Positions 7,816 through 15,476 of a stretch of 33,454 bases of DNA are shown piece by piece; the first letter of the stretch is position 1; each line of letters starts with the position of its first letter. The stretch lies in contig NZ_BNBD01000029.1 of the NCBI RefSeq assembly GCF_014654785.1, positions 1 to 33,454 on the forward strand, in the 5' to 3' direction. The stretch is from Streptomyces mashuensis. Lineage in GTDB: Bacteria; Actinomycetota; Actinomycetes; Streptomycetales; Streptomycetaceae. Position numbers and translations under genes: made by a program. The notes below the pieces were generated by a model, which saw only the letters and a program-made list of their open reading frames with translations, was not told the DNA's origin and did not search any database.

Positions 7816-8795
7816 TGAGGGGAACCCTGTGGCTGGCGTGGCGCCAGCAGCGCGCGACGGTCCTGGTGGCCGCCGCGGTCCTCGCCGTCTGCGCGGTGTG
7901 GGTGGCGTTCCGGCGCGCCGACATGATGGCGTTCCTGCACGACCATTCGCTGTCCCTGGCGGGCTGCAAGGGCTGGGACGCGGAAGAGTGCACGACCGGG
8001 GGCGCGGGCGGACCCGAGCTCGTACGCCGGGTGCTCGCCGACAACACCGGCGCGATCCGCGCCCTGGGCGCCCTCAGCGCCGCCGTACCCGTACTCGTCG
8101 GCCTCTTCTGGGGCGCCCCCCTGATCGGGCGCGAACTGGAGACCGGCACCACCAAACTCGCCCTCACCCAGGGCGCGGGGCTGCGCGCCTGGTTCGCGTC
8201 CCGGTTCGCGCTGGCGGCGGTGTGCGCGGTGACCTGCTCGGCGGTGCTCGCCGCCCTGGTCGCCTGGTGGTGGGGGCCCATCTCGAACTCCCTCGACGGC
8301 CTCTACTGGTACGACGGCTTCATCTTCAACGCGACCGGCCCGGCCGCCGTCGGCTGCGCACTCTTCGGCCTGGCCGCGGGGACGGCGGCCGGCGTCCTGC
8401 ACCGGCGCACGCTGCCCGCGATGGGCTCGGCGCTCGCCGCGGTCGTCCTCGTCCGGCTGTCGCTCCAGGTGCTGCGGCCGGAGTGGATCGCGCCCGAGCG
8501 CCGGGTGACGCCCGGCATGACGCCGAAGAAGTACGTGGGCAGCGCGTGGTCGACGGGCGAGTTCGGCTACCTGGACAAGGCCGGGCGGGAGTACCCGATC
8601 TCGCACTACTGCCAGACGTCGGGTGCGGAGCTGAGGCGCTGCATGGCGGAGGAGGGCTTCGTCGCCCGCTACCACAAGGTCCGTCCCGCCGGGGACTTCT
8701 GGATCCTCCAGTGGATCGAAACGGCCGTCTTCATCGGCCTGGCAGCAGCCCTGATCGCGGCAACGTACGCGGTACTGAGGCGCCGCCTGGTGTGA
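7815..8795 (+). CDS. ABC-2 type transporter permease
   Basis: A 326-residue membrane subunit coupled to the ATPase upstream; their codons share the A of TGATG. The order of segments is an N-terminal TM (ATVLVAAAVLAVCAVWVAF), a roughly 60-residue extracytoplasmic loop with two Cys (GCKGWDAEECTTGG), then ALGALSAAVPVLVGLFWGAPLI. GRELETGTTKLALTQ follows, the ABC-2 coupling segment typical of Streptomyces permeases, then three further spans. A second large extracellular loop has Cys in HYCQTSGAELRRCM, and a last span ends in YAVLRRRLV. The paired cysteines in both outer loops suggest disulfides. The gene ends in a hairpin shared with the convergent MarR gene. Confidence 0.9.
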   Translation: MRGTLWLAWRQQRATVLVAAAVLAVCAVWVAFRRADMMAFLHDHSLSLAGCKGWDAEECTTGGAGGPELVRRVLADNTGAIRALGALSAAVPVLVGLFWGAPLIGRELETGTTKLALTQGAGLRAWFASRFALAAVCAVTCSAVLAALVAWWWGPISNSLDGLYWYDGFIFNATGPAAVGCALFGLAAGTAAGVLHRRTLPAMGSALAAVVLVRLSLQVLRPEWIAPERRVTPGMTPKKYVGSAWSTGEFGYLDKAGREYPISHYCQTSGAELRRCMAEEGFVARYHKVRPAGDFWILQWIETAVFIGLAAALIAATYAVLRRRLV

Positions 8796-8819
8796 GGGCC
8801 GCGGGGCCCCGGGGCCCTC
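8794..8819. terminator. Convergent hairpin over the permease stop codon
   Basis: GAGGGCCGCGG and CCGGGGCCCTC form an 11-bp stem with one mismatch and a GGCC loop. It overlaps the TGA of the permease gene and lies 20 bp from the end of the convergent MarR gene, so it probably serves both transcripts. Confidence 0.55.
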
Positions 8820-8838
8820 GCTCCCCGGGTGAGCGGTG

Positions 8839-9315
8839 TCATTCCTCCTGGCCGGCGGTCGCCTCGGGGTGCACGCTGTCGCGGAGGATGCGCAGGCACG
8901 TGAGGAAGGCCGGGAGCTGTCCGGGTGTCAGCAGGCCGGTGTACCAGCGCTCGACCGTGGCCAGGTAGTCGGGCAGGAGCCGTACGAGCCGGTCGGCGCC
9001 CTCGTCGGTGAGCACCGCGTAGGTGCTGCGGCGGTCTCCGGGGAAGGACTCGCGGCGCACCAGTCCGGCGCGCTGGAGGCGGTCGACGACGCGCGTGATG
9101 CCGCTGGTGGACAGGGACGTCTGGGCGGCCAGGTCGCTCAGACGCAGGCGTTGTCCGGGGGAGCGGCTCAGCCGCATCAGGGCGTTGAGGTCCAGGGACG
9201 ACACGCCGTTCTCGTCGAGCACGGGCTGCAGCTTGGCGTTGAGCCCGGCATGGGCTTCCAGCAGGAGCCCCATCGCCGTGAGGCGGGGGTCGGTGAAGAG
9301 TTCTTCGGTGTCCAC
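8839..9315 (-). CDS. MarR-family transcriptional regulator
   Basis: A 158-residue MarR-type dimeric repressor. Visible parts are the dimerisation helix MGLLLEAHAGLNAKLQPVLDE, the HTH with LRLSDLAAQTSLSTSGITRVVDRLQRAGLVRRE (about residues 59-91) and the wing PGDRRSTYAVLTDEGADRL. A C-terminal helix pair includes VERWYTGLLTPGQLPAFL. The frame is open to 9456, but GTG 9315 is preferred: VDTEELFTDPR begins there with GGGTTCGGGG before it, and the longer version would run through the divergent promoters. It faces an oxidoreductase gene across a 63-bp inverted-repeat region. I infer autoregulation plus control of the oxidoreductase, probably in response to an electrophile or quinone. Confidence 0.9.
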   Translation of the reverse strand: MDTEELFTDPRLTAMGLLLEAHAGLNAKLQPVLDENGVSSLDLNALMRLSRSPGQRLRLSDLAAQTSLSTSGITRVVDRLQRAGLVRRESFPGDRRSTYAVLTDEGADRLVRLLPDYLATVERWYTGLLTPGQLPAFLTCLRILRDSVHPEATAGQEE

Positions 9316-9350
9316 CCCCCGAACCCTACCCGAGATGCTTGATGTGCGGA

Positions 9351-9413
9351 TAGTTGACACGAGGAATATATGTCGGTAATTATGTGCTTCAGCAATATTC
9401 CTCGCGTCAACTA
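9351..9413. promoter_or_regulatory. Divergent promoters inside a 19-bp inverted repeat
   Basis: Arms at 9351-9369 and 9395-9413 (TAGTTGACACGAGGAATAT and its near-perfect complement, 18 of 19) flank 25 nt. The left arm holds TTGACA (9354-9359), followed after 17 nt by TAATTA (9377-9382), a good vegetative promoter for the oxidoreductase. The right arm holds TTGACG for the MarR direction, with CACATA or CATAAT at 18-20 nt. Each -35 box is therefore inside one repeat arm, the expected place for a MarR dimer to block both promoters. Confidence 0.7.
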
Positions 9414-9449
9414 ATGGCGGAAGCGCCAGGTCTTGGAGAGTCGAGCCCC

Positions 9450-10394
9450 ATGGCACCTCAGATGTTTGCGATCACTCAGCGTTCCTTCGGCGGCCCGGAG
9501 GTGCTGCACGGCACGCAGGCCGAGCGCCCGCAGGCCGGGCCCGGCGAGGTGCTGGTCCGGGTGCGCGCGGCGGGCGTGAACCCGGTCGACTCGGCCGTCC
9601 GCGCCGGGCGTTTCCCTCTGTTCGCCGAGCCGCCCTTCGCTCTGGGCTGGGACGTCGCCGGCGAGGTCGTGGCGGTGGGCGAGGGAGTCACCCGCTTCGA
9701 GATGGGTGCCGAGGTGTTCGGCATGCCGCGGTTCCCGGAGGCCGCGGGTGCCTACGCCGAGTACGTCGTGGCCCCGGCCGGGCAGCTCGCCCCCAAGCCC
9801 GCCGCGCTGAGCGCGGCGGAGGCCGGCGCCCTGCCGCTGGCCGGGCTGACGGCCTGGCAGGCGTTGGTGGGCATCGCCCGGATCGAGGCCGGGCAGCGTG
9901 TGCTGGTCCACGCGGCGGCCGGCGGGGTCGGTCATCTCGCCGTGCAGATCGCCAAGGCTCGCGGCGCTCATGTCACCGCCACGGCGCGGGCGGACAACCA
10001 CGCGTTCGTGACGTCACTGGGCGCGGACGAGGTGATCGACTACACGACGACGGACTTCGTGACCGCTGCCGGCCCGGTGGACGTCGTGCTCGACCTGGTC
10101 GGCGGCGAGTACGCGCGGCGGTCCGTGCGCACGCTCCGGCCCGGCGGCCTGCTCGTCACCACGGTCGGCCACCACCCGGGGATGACCGCCGAGGAGGCGG
10201 AACAGCACGGCGTTCGCTTCGAGACCGTGTTCGTCCAGCCCTCCGGCCCGGACCTGGAGAGCCTCGGCGCGCTGGCCGAAGCGGGGAAGCTGCGCGTCCA
10301 CGTCGGACGGAAGCTTCCCCTGGCGGACGCGGCCACGGCCCATCGGCTCGGTGAGGCCGGCGGCGCCAAGGGGAAGACCGTCCTCATTCCCTGA
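9450..10394 (+). CDS. Zinc-less NADPH:quinone oxidoreductase (MDR superfamily)
   Basis: A 314-residue medium-chain dehydrogenase/reductase of the quinone-reductase (QOR/YhfP-like) branch, which reduces quinones or enones with NADPH in the cytoplasm. The N-terminal GroES-like fold shows PGEVLVRVRAAGVNPVDSAVRAG and PFALGWDVAGEVVAVG. The catalytic-zinc Cys/His ligands of alcohol dehydrogenases are absent. The Rossmann fold begins at LVHAAAGGVGHLAVQIAKARGAHVTATAR, with the AxxGxxG motif. VDVVLDLVGGEYARR and RKLPLADAATAHRLGEAG-type segments complete the family pattern. ATG 9450 has GGAG 11 nt upstream; ATG 9462 (MFAITQ) is an alternative. It is divergent from a MarR gene and shares its inverted-repeat promoter region, a common arrangement for electrophile-induced reductases. 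Confidence 0.92.
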   Translation: MAPQMFAITQRSFGGPEVLHGTQAERPQAGPGEVLVRVRAAGVNPVDSAVRAGRFPLFAEPPFALGWDVAGEVVAVGEGVTRFEMGAEVFGMPRFPEAAGAYAEYVVAPAGQLAPKPAALSAAEAGALPLAGLTAWQALVGIARIEAGQRVLVHAAAGGVGHLAVQIAKARGAHVTATARADNHAFVTSLGADEVIDYTTTDFVTAAGPVDVVLDLVGGEYARRSVRTLRPGGLLVTTVGHHPGMTAEEAEQHGVRFETVFVQPSGPDLESLGALAEAGKLRVHVGRKLPLADAATAHRLGEAGGAKGKTVLIP

Positions 10395-10424
10395 GTGAAG
10401 GCGCTGACGTGGCGTAAGAACCGG

Positions 10425-11537
10425 CTACGCCTCGTACAGCGACCTGTACGACGGGAAGACGCCGCCCGGGGTGTCGACGCTCTCGGTGGTCAGGATCGCT
10501 TTGACCACCGCGCGGGTCAGGGCGTCGGCGCCCGCGGCGAGGATGTCGTTGACCGCGCCGGCTGCGAAGTCGGCGCTGCCGGGCAGCGACTCCTCCTCGG
10601 GGAGGGGGTGTTCGCCCGTGGCGAGGGCGAACACCGTGTCGCCGTCGGTCAGCAGGTGCACCGGGCGGACCGCGCGGGCCAGTCCGTCGTGGGCGGTGCC
10701 CGCCAGCTTCTGGGCCTGGGCCCGGGTGAGCACGGCGTCGGTGGCCACCACGGCGATCGTGGTGTTGAGCGGCGGCTGCGCCGCCGCCACCCACCGCCGT
10801 GCCGACTCCTCCCGGGCGGCGTCGAGGGCTCGCCGGGCCTGCTGGTGCCGTTCCGGCGAGGGGTACGTCACGGGGCCGCCCTCGAAGTACTGCCCGTACA
10901 GCACCCCCGTCGCCGGATCGGCCACGGAGCCCGCCGCGTTGACGGCGGCCAGGGCCGCGACCGTCACCCCGGACGGCAGGACCACGCTCGCCGTGCCGAT
11001 ACCTCCCTTCAGTCCCCCGGCCACCGCGCCGGTGCCCGCCCCCACGTTGCCCTGCTCCACCGGTGCGCCCACGTCCGTACGGGCCGCCGCCCGCACGGCC
11101 TCGCGGCCGAGTGCGGCATCCGGCCGGGCCCGCCAGTCGCCGCCCCGTCCGAGGTCGAACAGTGCGGCCGCCGGCACCACCGGCACAACCTGCCCCGGCG
11201 CCGGGCCCACCCGGAAGCCCCGGCCCGCCTCCTCCAGCCAGGCCATCACCCCCGACGCGGCGTCCAGCCCGAACGCGCTGCCCCCGGTGAGCACCACCGC
11301 CTCGACACGCTGGACGAGGTTGCGCGGGTCGAGCGCGTCCGTCTCGCGCGTGCCCGGGCCGCCACCGCGCACGTCCACCGCCGCGACCGCACCGCCCTCC
11401 GGCGCCAGCACCACGGTCGTGCCCGTCAGCGCCCCGTCGCCGATGCGCTGCGCGTGCCCGACACGCAGTCCGCGGACGTCGGTCAACGCGTCCCGAGGGC
11501 CGGTTGCTGCGTTTCCACCCCTGATGTGCTCGCTCAT
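10425..11537 (-). CDS. P1-family (S58/DmpA-like) self-processing aminopeptidase/amidase
   Basis: A 370-residue DmpA/BapA/NylC-type hydrolase. These enzymes cleave themselves before a nucleophilic Ser/Thr to give two chains, then act as aminopeptidases or amide hydrolases. The probable cleavage site is PPLNTTIAVVATDA, between Asn258 and Thr259, as in NylC. Other family features are the N-terminal LTDVRGLRVGHA, AVDVRGGGPGTRETD, LTGGSAFGLDAASGV, NVGAGTGAVAGGLKGGIGTAS and AALAAVNAAG. The C-terminal segment ends GGVFPSYRSLYEA. ATG 11537 overlaps the ltrA stop (ATGA), so it is the second gene of an ltrA operon. The 30-bp gap to the convergent oxidoreductase has no clear terminator. The natural substrate is unknown; beta-peptide or N-terminal D-amino-acid cleavage are known for relatives. 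Confidence 0.88.
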   Translation of the reverse strand: MSEHIRGGNAATGPRDALTDVRGLRVGHAQRIGDGALTGTTVVLAPEGGAVAAVDVRGGGPGTRETDALDPRNLVQRVEAVVLTGGSAFGLDAASGVMAWLEEAGRGFRVGPAPGQVVPVVPAAALFDLGRGGDWRARPDAALGREAVRAAARTDVGAPVEQGNVGAGTGAVAGGLKGGIGTASVVLPSGVTVAALAAVNAAGSVADPATGVLYGQYFEGGPVTYPSPERHQQARRALDAAREESARRWVAAAQPPLNTTIAVVATDAVLTRAQAQKLAGTAHDGLARAVRPVHLLTDGDTVFALATGEHPLPEEESLPGSADFAAGAVNDILAAGADALTRAVVKAILTTESVDTPGGVFPSYRSLYEA

Positions 11538-12757
11538 ACGCCAGGCGTATCACGCACGCTCTCCGGCCGCTGCTCCCTCCGTTCCTGACGTGCAATCAGC
11601 GTGACCCCCGCCGCCACCGTGGCCGCGCCCACCAGGCCCGCGGCCAGTACGGCCGCCCCGCCGGCGAACGTGCAGGCCAGGACTGCCACGGCAGCCGTGG
11701 GCAGGACCAGCTGCTGGGCCGTGCCGCGCTTGTGGTGCCGGGAGTGGACGAGCCACACCGAGAACATGAACAGCGCCCCCGGCACCGTCACCGCGGCCGA
11801 CGCCGCGAACGTCGACACGTGCGCCTTGCCCACGCTCTGCTCGACGGCCACCTCGATGCCCGCGCCGATCGCCGCAGCCGAGCTGAAGACCAGGTAGTGG
11901 CCGTAGCCCCAGACGAACGCCTGCCGGTTCGACGCCAGGTGCAGATGGATGGGCACCGCGAAGTAGATCCAGAACGCCGCGAAGATCAGCAGGAGTCCGC
12001 CGGCGGCGATGGGCAGCAGCTCGCCGACTTCTTCCTGGGCGTCCGCCGCCGACTGCACCGCCGTCGTGGCCGCCGCCACCGTCTCGCCCAGCACGATGAT
12101 GGTGAACAGGCCGAACCGCTCGGCGATGTGCTCCGGGTGCCACGCCGTCGGCGCGCCCCGCTCGGCGAGCACGGGCACCGCCATCTCGGCGACCGCCATC
12201 ACCACGAACACCCACGGCCTGACCCCGGCCGGCAGGAGCAGCAGCCCCAGCCAGCCGACCTGGCACAGCGAGACCCCGGCCGCGTACCGCAGGGCGGTCC
12301 GCCGCTCGGCGCCCCGCGCCGCGCGCGCCGCCCGCAGCCACTGCGAGACCAGCGCGAGCCGCATCACCAGGTAGCCGAACCAGACGAGGGAGAAGTCCGA
12401 GGCGTCGAACGCCCGGGGCACCCCCGCCGCGAGGATCAGCACGCCCGCGATCTGGAGGAGCGTCACCAGGCGGTAGACGACGTCGTCCGTGTCGTAGGCC
12501 GAGGCGAACCAGCTGAAGTTCATCCACGCCCACCAGATGGCGAAGAAGACCATCAGATAGCCGGGGATGCCCTGCCCCGGGTGGCCGTCCGCCAGCGCGT
12601 GCACCAGCTGGCGGCCCGCCTGGGCCACGGCCACCACGAAACACAGATCGAAGAAGAGCTCGAGCGGGGTGGAGGCCCGGTGCTCCTCCTCCCGGCCGCG
12701 GGGCGCCATCCGGCGCAGCAGCCCGTGGCCGCGGCCGGGAGGCGGTACCTCGCTCAT
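11534..12757 (-). CDS. Low temperature requirement protein A (LtrA) family membrane protein
   Basis: A 407-residue polytopic membrane protein of the LtrA family, named after a Listeria gene needed for growth in the cold. The molecular role is not established. Signature segments are STPLELFFDLCFVVAVAQAGRQL, IWWAWMNFSWFASAYDTDDVVYRL and LVWFGYLVMRLALVSQW. HIAERFGLFTIIVLGETV, with the conserved Glu-Arg-Phe-Gly and Gly-Glu, is the most diagnostic. Around 10-11 hydrophobic helices are apparent, ending in VLAAGLVGAATVAAGVTLI. The start is ATG 12757 with GAGG-type residues upstream (CCGGGAGGCGGTACCTCG lies inside the gene, so the ribosome site is weak). Its stop overlaps the start of the peptidase gene by 4 bp. 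It is divergent from a small conserved gene 87 bp away. Confidence 0.9.
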   Translation of the reverse strand: MSEVPPPGRGHGLLRRMAPRGREEEHRASTPLELFFDLCFVVAVAQAGRQLVHALADGHPGQGIPGYLMVFFAIWWAWMNFSWFASAYDTDDVVYRLVTLLQIAGVLILAAGVPRAFDASDFSLVWFGYLVMRLALVSQWLRAARAARGAERRTALRYAAGVSLCQVGWLGLLLLPAGVRPWVFVVMAVAEMAVPVLAERGAPTAWHPEHIAERFGLFTIIVLGETVAAATTAVQSAADAQEEVGELLPIAAGGLLLIFAAFWIYFAVPIHLHLASNRQAFVWGYGHYLVFSSAAAIGAGIEVAVEQSVGKAHVSTFAASAAVTVPGALFMFSVWLVHSRHHKRGTAQQLVLPTAAVAVLACTFAGGAAVLAAGLVGAATVAAGVTLIARQERREQRPESVRDTPGV

Positions 12758-12844
12758 ACCGTGATTGTGACCGCGGGCCGCGGAGTCCGCGCGCCGGTTG
12801 CCACCACGGCGGGGAGCTCACCCTGCCGCCCGTACCCTGGACGC

Positions 12845-13039
12845 ATGAGCACCGCCCCGAAGCCCCGAGCGCCGCGGCCCAGGACCAAGCCGTCCGCCGC
12901 GCTGATCTTCGACGACCCGCTGTCGCAGCAGTCGTCGGACGACACCGACCGCGGCTGGGGCGACCGGCCGGCGCCGCGCGACGGCGACAGCGCCGACCTG
13001 GCCCGTTTCCTGGACGAGAAGCCGCCCCACCACCTGTAG
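12845..13039 (+). CDS. Small conserved hypothetical protein
   Basis: A 64-residue, highly charged soluble protein. The first 17 residues are Pro/Arg/Lys-rich (STAPKPRAPRPRTKPS), followed by AALIFDDPLSQQSSDDTDRGWGD and DSADLARFLDEKPPHHL. There is no TM span or known motif. I recall similar short actinobacterial proteins with an F-D-D-P-L core and an acidic LARFLxEKPPHH end, but no function is known. ATG 12845 follows CCCTGGACGC; the ribosome site is poor, so it may be translated from a short leader. The gene is divergent from ltrA and convergent with mscL, and the coding bias looks genuine. Confidence 0.7.
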   Translation: MSTAPKPRAPRPRTKPSAALIFDDPLSQQSSDDTDRGWGDRPAPRDGDSADLARFLDEKPPHHL

Positions 13040-13060
13040 GGGCCGTCCCTGCCCGCGCCG

Positions 13061-13549
13061 CTAGCGCTGGGCCGGTACCGAGTCCGAGCCCGGGCCGCGG
13101 CGCTGCTCGATCAGGGTGTCCCTGATCTGCGCGAGCAGCTCGATCTCCGTCGGCTCGGCCGGCTCGCTCGCCGCCGGGGACTTCGCCGCCTGGCGGTCCT
13201 GCCAGCGCTTCATCGGCAGCAGCATGAGGAAGTAGACCACCGCTGCGGTGATCAGGAAGGTCAGCGAGGCGCTGAGCACCGCGCCCCACTGGAGGTAGAC
13301 GCCCTTCGTCACCTCGCCCGCGGCCGTCCGGACGCACGGGCCCTTCAGACAGGCCGCGTAGTGCTCCAGATCCTTGGTGCCGAAGGCGCCCACGACCGGG
13401 TTGATGAGGCCCTTCACCACGGAGTTGACGATGTTGGTGAACGCCGCTCCGATGACGACCGCCACCGCCAGGTCCACGACGTTGCCCCGCATCAGGAACG
13501 CCTTGAATCCCCCGAGGACACCTGGCTTCTTCTCGCTCACCGAGCTCAC
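13061..13549 (-). CDS. mscL: Large-conductance mechanosensitive channel MscL
   Basis: A 162-residue inner-membrane channel that opens under extreme membrane tension and releases solutes during hypo-osmotic shock. The core is GGFKAFLMRGNVVDLAVAVVIGAAFTNIVNSVVKGLINPVVG, which includes the pore helix with its conserved Gly/Ala spacing. A periplasmic loop of about 35 residues carries two Cys (YAACLKGPCVR). TM2 is SASLTFLITAAVVYFLMLLPMKRW. The cytoplasmic end has TEIELLAQIRDTLIEQRR, matching the C-terminal helical bundle. GTG 13549 is chosen because GAGAGAGG lies 7 nt upstream; GTG 13540 (VSEKKPGV) is the other candidate. It lies downstream of mtnP and a small ORF on the same strand. The Cys pair in the loop is unusual compared with E. 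coli MscL and may form a disulfide. Confidence 0.95.
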   Translation of the reverse strand: MSSVSEKKPGVLGGFKAFLMRGNVVDLAVAVVIGAAFTNIVNSVVKGLINPVVGAFGTKDLEHYAACLKGPCVRTAAGEVTKGVYLQWGAVLSASLTFLITAAVVYFLMLLPMKRWQDRQAAKSPAASEPAEPTEIELLAQIRDTLIEQRRGPGSDSVPAQR

Positions 13550-13651
13550 CGAACAGCCTCTCTCCGCGCGCACAGGTCGCAGAATCGTCGAAATCGTCGA
13601 TTCCATAACGTACGGCAGAAACCGGCCATTCTGTCCAATCCGCTGACACGA

Positions 13652-14053
13652 TCAGATGAGGCGCCAGTGCGCCAGGACGGACGAGCACAGCGACACCACC
13701 CCTCCGGCCGCCAGCCCGCCGGCCACGGTCAGCCGCCACCGGAGCCGGCCCCGGCCCGCCCCGCGCCCGCCGATCATCACGGGCGGGAACGCCGGCACCG
13801 CACGGCGCGGCGGCGTCCACGACGCGGGACCGGGCGGCGGCGCGGGCGGGACGAGGAACGGGGCGGGGAGCGGAGGCGAGGACGGGAGTGGAGGCGAGGA
13901 CGGGAACGGGGGTGCGGACGGGTGGGGCACGGACACGGTGATCACCGCCTGTCGTGGGTCGGGTGGCCGGACGCACCCCACCGTGCCCGTTCCCGCCGGA
14001 TCCTGCTCACGGCTGTGGACTACCCACCGGTTGTGGACAACTTCGTCACCCAC
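13652..14053 (-). CDS. Short proline-rich protein with one C-terminal TM span (doubtful)
   Basis: An open frame of up to 133 residues between mtnP and mscL. A likely start is GTG near 13943 (VITVSVPHPSAPP), leaving about 95 residues. The first half is Pro/Ser-rich with a six-residue repeat (PPFPSSPPLPSSPPLP), produced by an 18-bp tandem DNA repeat at 13872-13907. The end is basic and then hydrophobic (RLRWRLTVAGGLAAGGVVSLCSSVLAHW), which could be a membrane anchor. I recall that many Streptomyces carry an SAF-domain (CpaB/RcpC-like) gene between mscL and mtnP, with a Pro-rich N terminus, one TM segment and then the SAF domain. This frame stops right after the TM segment, so it may be a remnant. 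Coding status is uncertain. Confidence 0.4.
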   Translation of the reverse strand: MGDEVVHNRWVVHSREQDPAGTGTVGCVRPPDPRQAVITVSVPHPSAPPFPSSPPLPSSPPLPAPFLVPPAPPPGPASWTPPRRAVPAFPPVMIGGRGAGRGRLRWRLTVAGGLAAGGVVSLCSSVLAHWRLI

Positions 14054-14092
14054 ACAGGGGAAACCAGCGCCCAGACCAGCCGGACCAGCGCC

Positions 14093-14998
14093 CTACGGCA
14101 GCTCGATCCCCAGGTCCCACCCGTCGTGCGCCCGCACGCACAGGCAGTCCCGGTCCTCCGTCTTCGGCAGCGTCGTCACCAGGTCGAAGAGCACCTCGCG
14201 CAGCCGGCCCACGTTCTCGCCGAAGACCCGCAGCACCTCCTCGTGGGAGACGCCCTCGCCGGTCTCCGCGCCCGCGTCCAGGTCCGTGACCAGCGACAGC
14301 GACGTGTAGCAGAGCCCCAGCTCACGGGCGAGCACCGCTTCCGGGTGCCCGGTCATGCCGACCACCGACCAGCCCTGCGCCGCGTGCCAGCGCGACTCGG
14401 CGCGCGTGGAGAAGCGCGGGCCCTCGACCACGACCATCGTGCCGCCGTCCACCGGCTCCCAGCCGCGCCCGCGCGCCGCCGTCACGGCCAGCGAGCGCCC
14501 CACCGGGCAGTACGGCTCGGCGAAGGTCATGTGCACGACGTTGGGCACCGCGCCCGTGCCCGGCTGCGGCTCCCCGTCGAAGAACGTCTGCGTGCGCGAC
14601 TTCGTCCGGTCCACCAGCTGGTCCGGCACCAGCAGGGTGCCGGGCCCGTACTCCTGCTGCAGACCGCCCACCGCGCAGGGCCCCAGCACCTGCCGCACGC
14701 CGACCGAGCGCAGGGCCCACAGGTTGGCCCGGTAGTTGATGCGGTGCGGCGGGGTGCGGTGGTCGCGGCCGTGGCGGGGCAGGAAGGCGACGCGGCGGCC
14801 GTCCAGCTCACCGAGGAAGAGGCTGTCGCTCGGGCGCCCGTAGGGGGTGTCGACCGTGAGCTCGGTCACGTCGTCGAGGAAGGCGTAGAAACCGGAGCCA
14901 CCGATGACCCCGATCTCCGCCGGCGGTACGGGCTCCGCCGACGGAGCTCCGGCTATCGCGGGCTTCACTGTGGTCGTGCTGCTCGTCGTGTCGGCCAT
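14093..14998 (-). CDS. mtnP: S-methyl-5'-thioadenosine phosphorylase
   Basis: A 301-residue purine-nucleoside-phosphorylase-family enzyme. It splits methylthioadenosine, the by-product of polyamine and other SAM-dependent synthesis, into adenine and methylthioribose-1-phosphate. Motifs seen are EIGVIGGSGFYAFLDD (phosphate loop), FLPRHGRDHRTPPHRINYRANLWALRSVGV, GPGTLLVPDQLVDRTKSRTQTFF, VVVEGPRFSTRAESRWH and VVGMTGHPEAVLARELGLCYTSLSLVTDLDAG, where the TGxPE segment binds substrate. The N terminus (about 28 residues, Thr/Ser/Ala-rich) is an extension. The last residues, RDCLCVRAHDGWDLGIELP, extend past the usual core. ATG 14998 is followed by fmdB upstream on the same strand with a hairpin between, so it may have its own promoter or be read through. 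Confidence 0.92.
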   Translation of the reverse strand: MADTTSSTTTVKPAIAGAPSAEPVPPAEIGVIGGSGFYAFLDDVTELTVDTPYGRPSDSLFLGELDGRRVAFLPRHGRDHRTPPHRINYRANLWALRSVGVRQVLGPCAVGGLQQEYGPGTLLVPDQLVDRTKSRTQTFFDGEPQPGTGAVPNVVHMTFAEPYCPVGRSLAVTAARGRGWEPVDGGTMVVVEGPRFSTRAESRWHAAQGWSVVGMTGHPEAVLARELGLCYTSLSLVTDLDAGAETGEGVSHEEVLRVFGENVGRLREVLFDLVTTLPKTEDRDCLCVRAHDGWDLGIELP

Positions 14999-15052
14999 GG
15001 CGTCACCCTAGCCCTCGGGCCACGTCCCCTCTCCCGGCCCGTGACACGACGA

Positions 15053-15090
15053 AGCCCGCCGGCCCCGGTGTGTTCCGGGGACGACGGGCT
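15053..15090 (-). terminator. Hairpin between fmdB and mtnP
   Basis: Stems AGCCCG / CGGGCT and CCCCGG / CCGGGG are separated by symmetric 4-nt internal loops, with a TGTGTT apical loop. It lies about 80 nt after the fmdB stop on the minus strand and could terminate or attenuate read-through into mtnP. There is no T-tract. Confidence 0.5.
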
Positions 15091-15170
15091 CGGTCGCGCA
15101 CCGGCGCCCCGAGGGGTGCCCGTGCGTACGGGTGAAGGTGCGCGGAAGCGCGTGCGCCGGGGCGCGTGCG

Positions 15171-15467
15171 TCAGGCGGCGGAGCTGCCGGCCGTGGACGC
15201 CGAGGAACCGGTCGAGGACGAACTCGACGCCGAGGACGTGCTGGTGCTCGTCGACGAGGCCGGCTTCGCCGGGCTGCTGCTCGACGACGTGCCGCGGCTG
15301 TCGTTCCGGTAGAAGCCGGAGCCCTTGAAGACGATGCCGACCGCCGAGAACACCTTCTTCAGGCGGCCGTCGCACTGCGGGCAGACGGTCAGGGCGTCGT
15401 CCGTGAACTTCTGCACCGCCTCAAGGCCCTCGCCGCACTCGGTGCACTGGTACTGGTAAGTCGGCAC
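15171..15467 (-). CDS. FmdB-family zinc-ribbon protein
   Basis: A 98-residue protein. Residues 1-45 form the FmdB/CxxC_CXXC_SSSS zinc ribbon: MPTYQYQCTECGEGLEAVQ with CxxC, then VCPQCDGRLKKVFSAVGIVFKGSGFY with the second CxxC. The four Cys should hold one Zn. The remaining half is almost only Ser, Ala, Thr and Pro and must be disordered. The family's role is not established; it was named after a formamidase-regulatory gene. The start is GTG 15467 with GGAGGAG 4 nt upstream. A CIRCE-like element (15477-15503) ends 9 bp before the start, suggesting repression by HrcA and heat induction. This would fit a zinc-ribbon protein acting in protein or ribosome quality control, which is only an inference. 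Confidence 0.88.
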   Translation of the reverse strand: MPTYQYQCTECGEGLEAVQKFTDDALTVCPQCDGRLKKVFSAVGIVFKGSGFYRNDSRGTSSSSSPAKPASSTSTSTSSASSSSSTGSSASTAGSSAA

Positions 15468-15476
15468 TTGCTCCTC

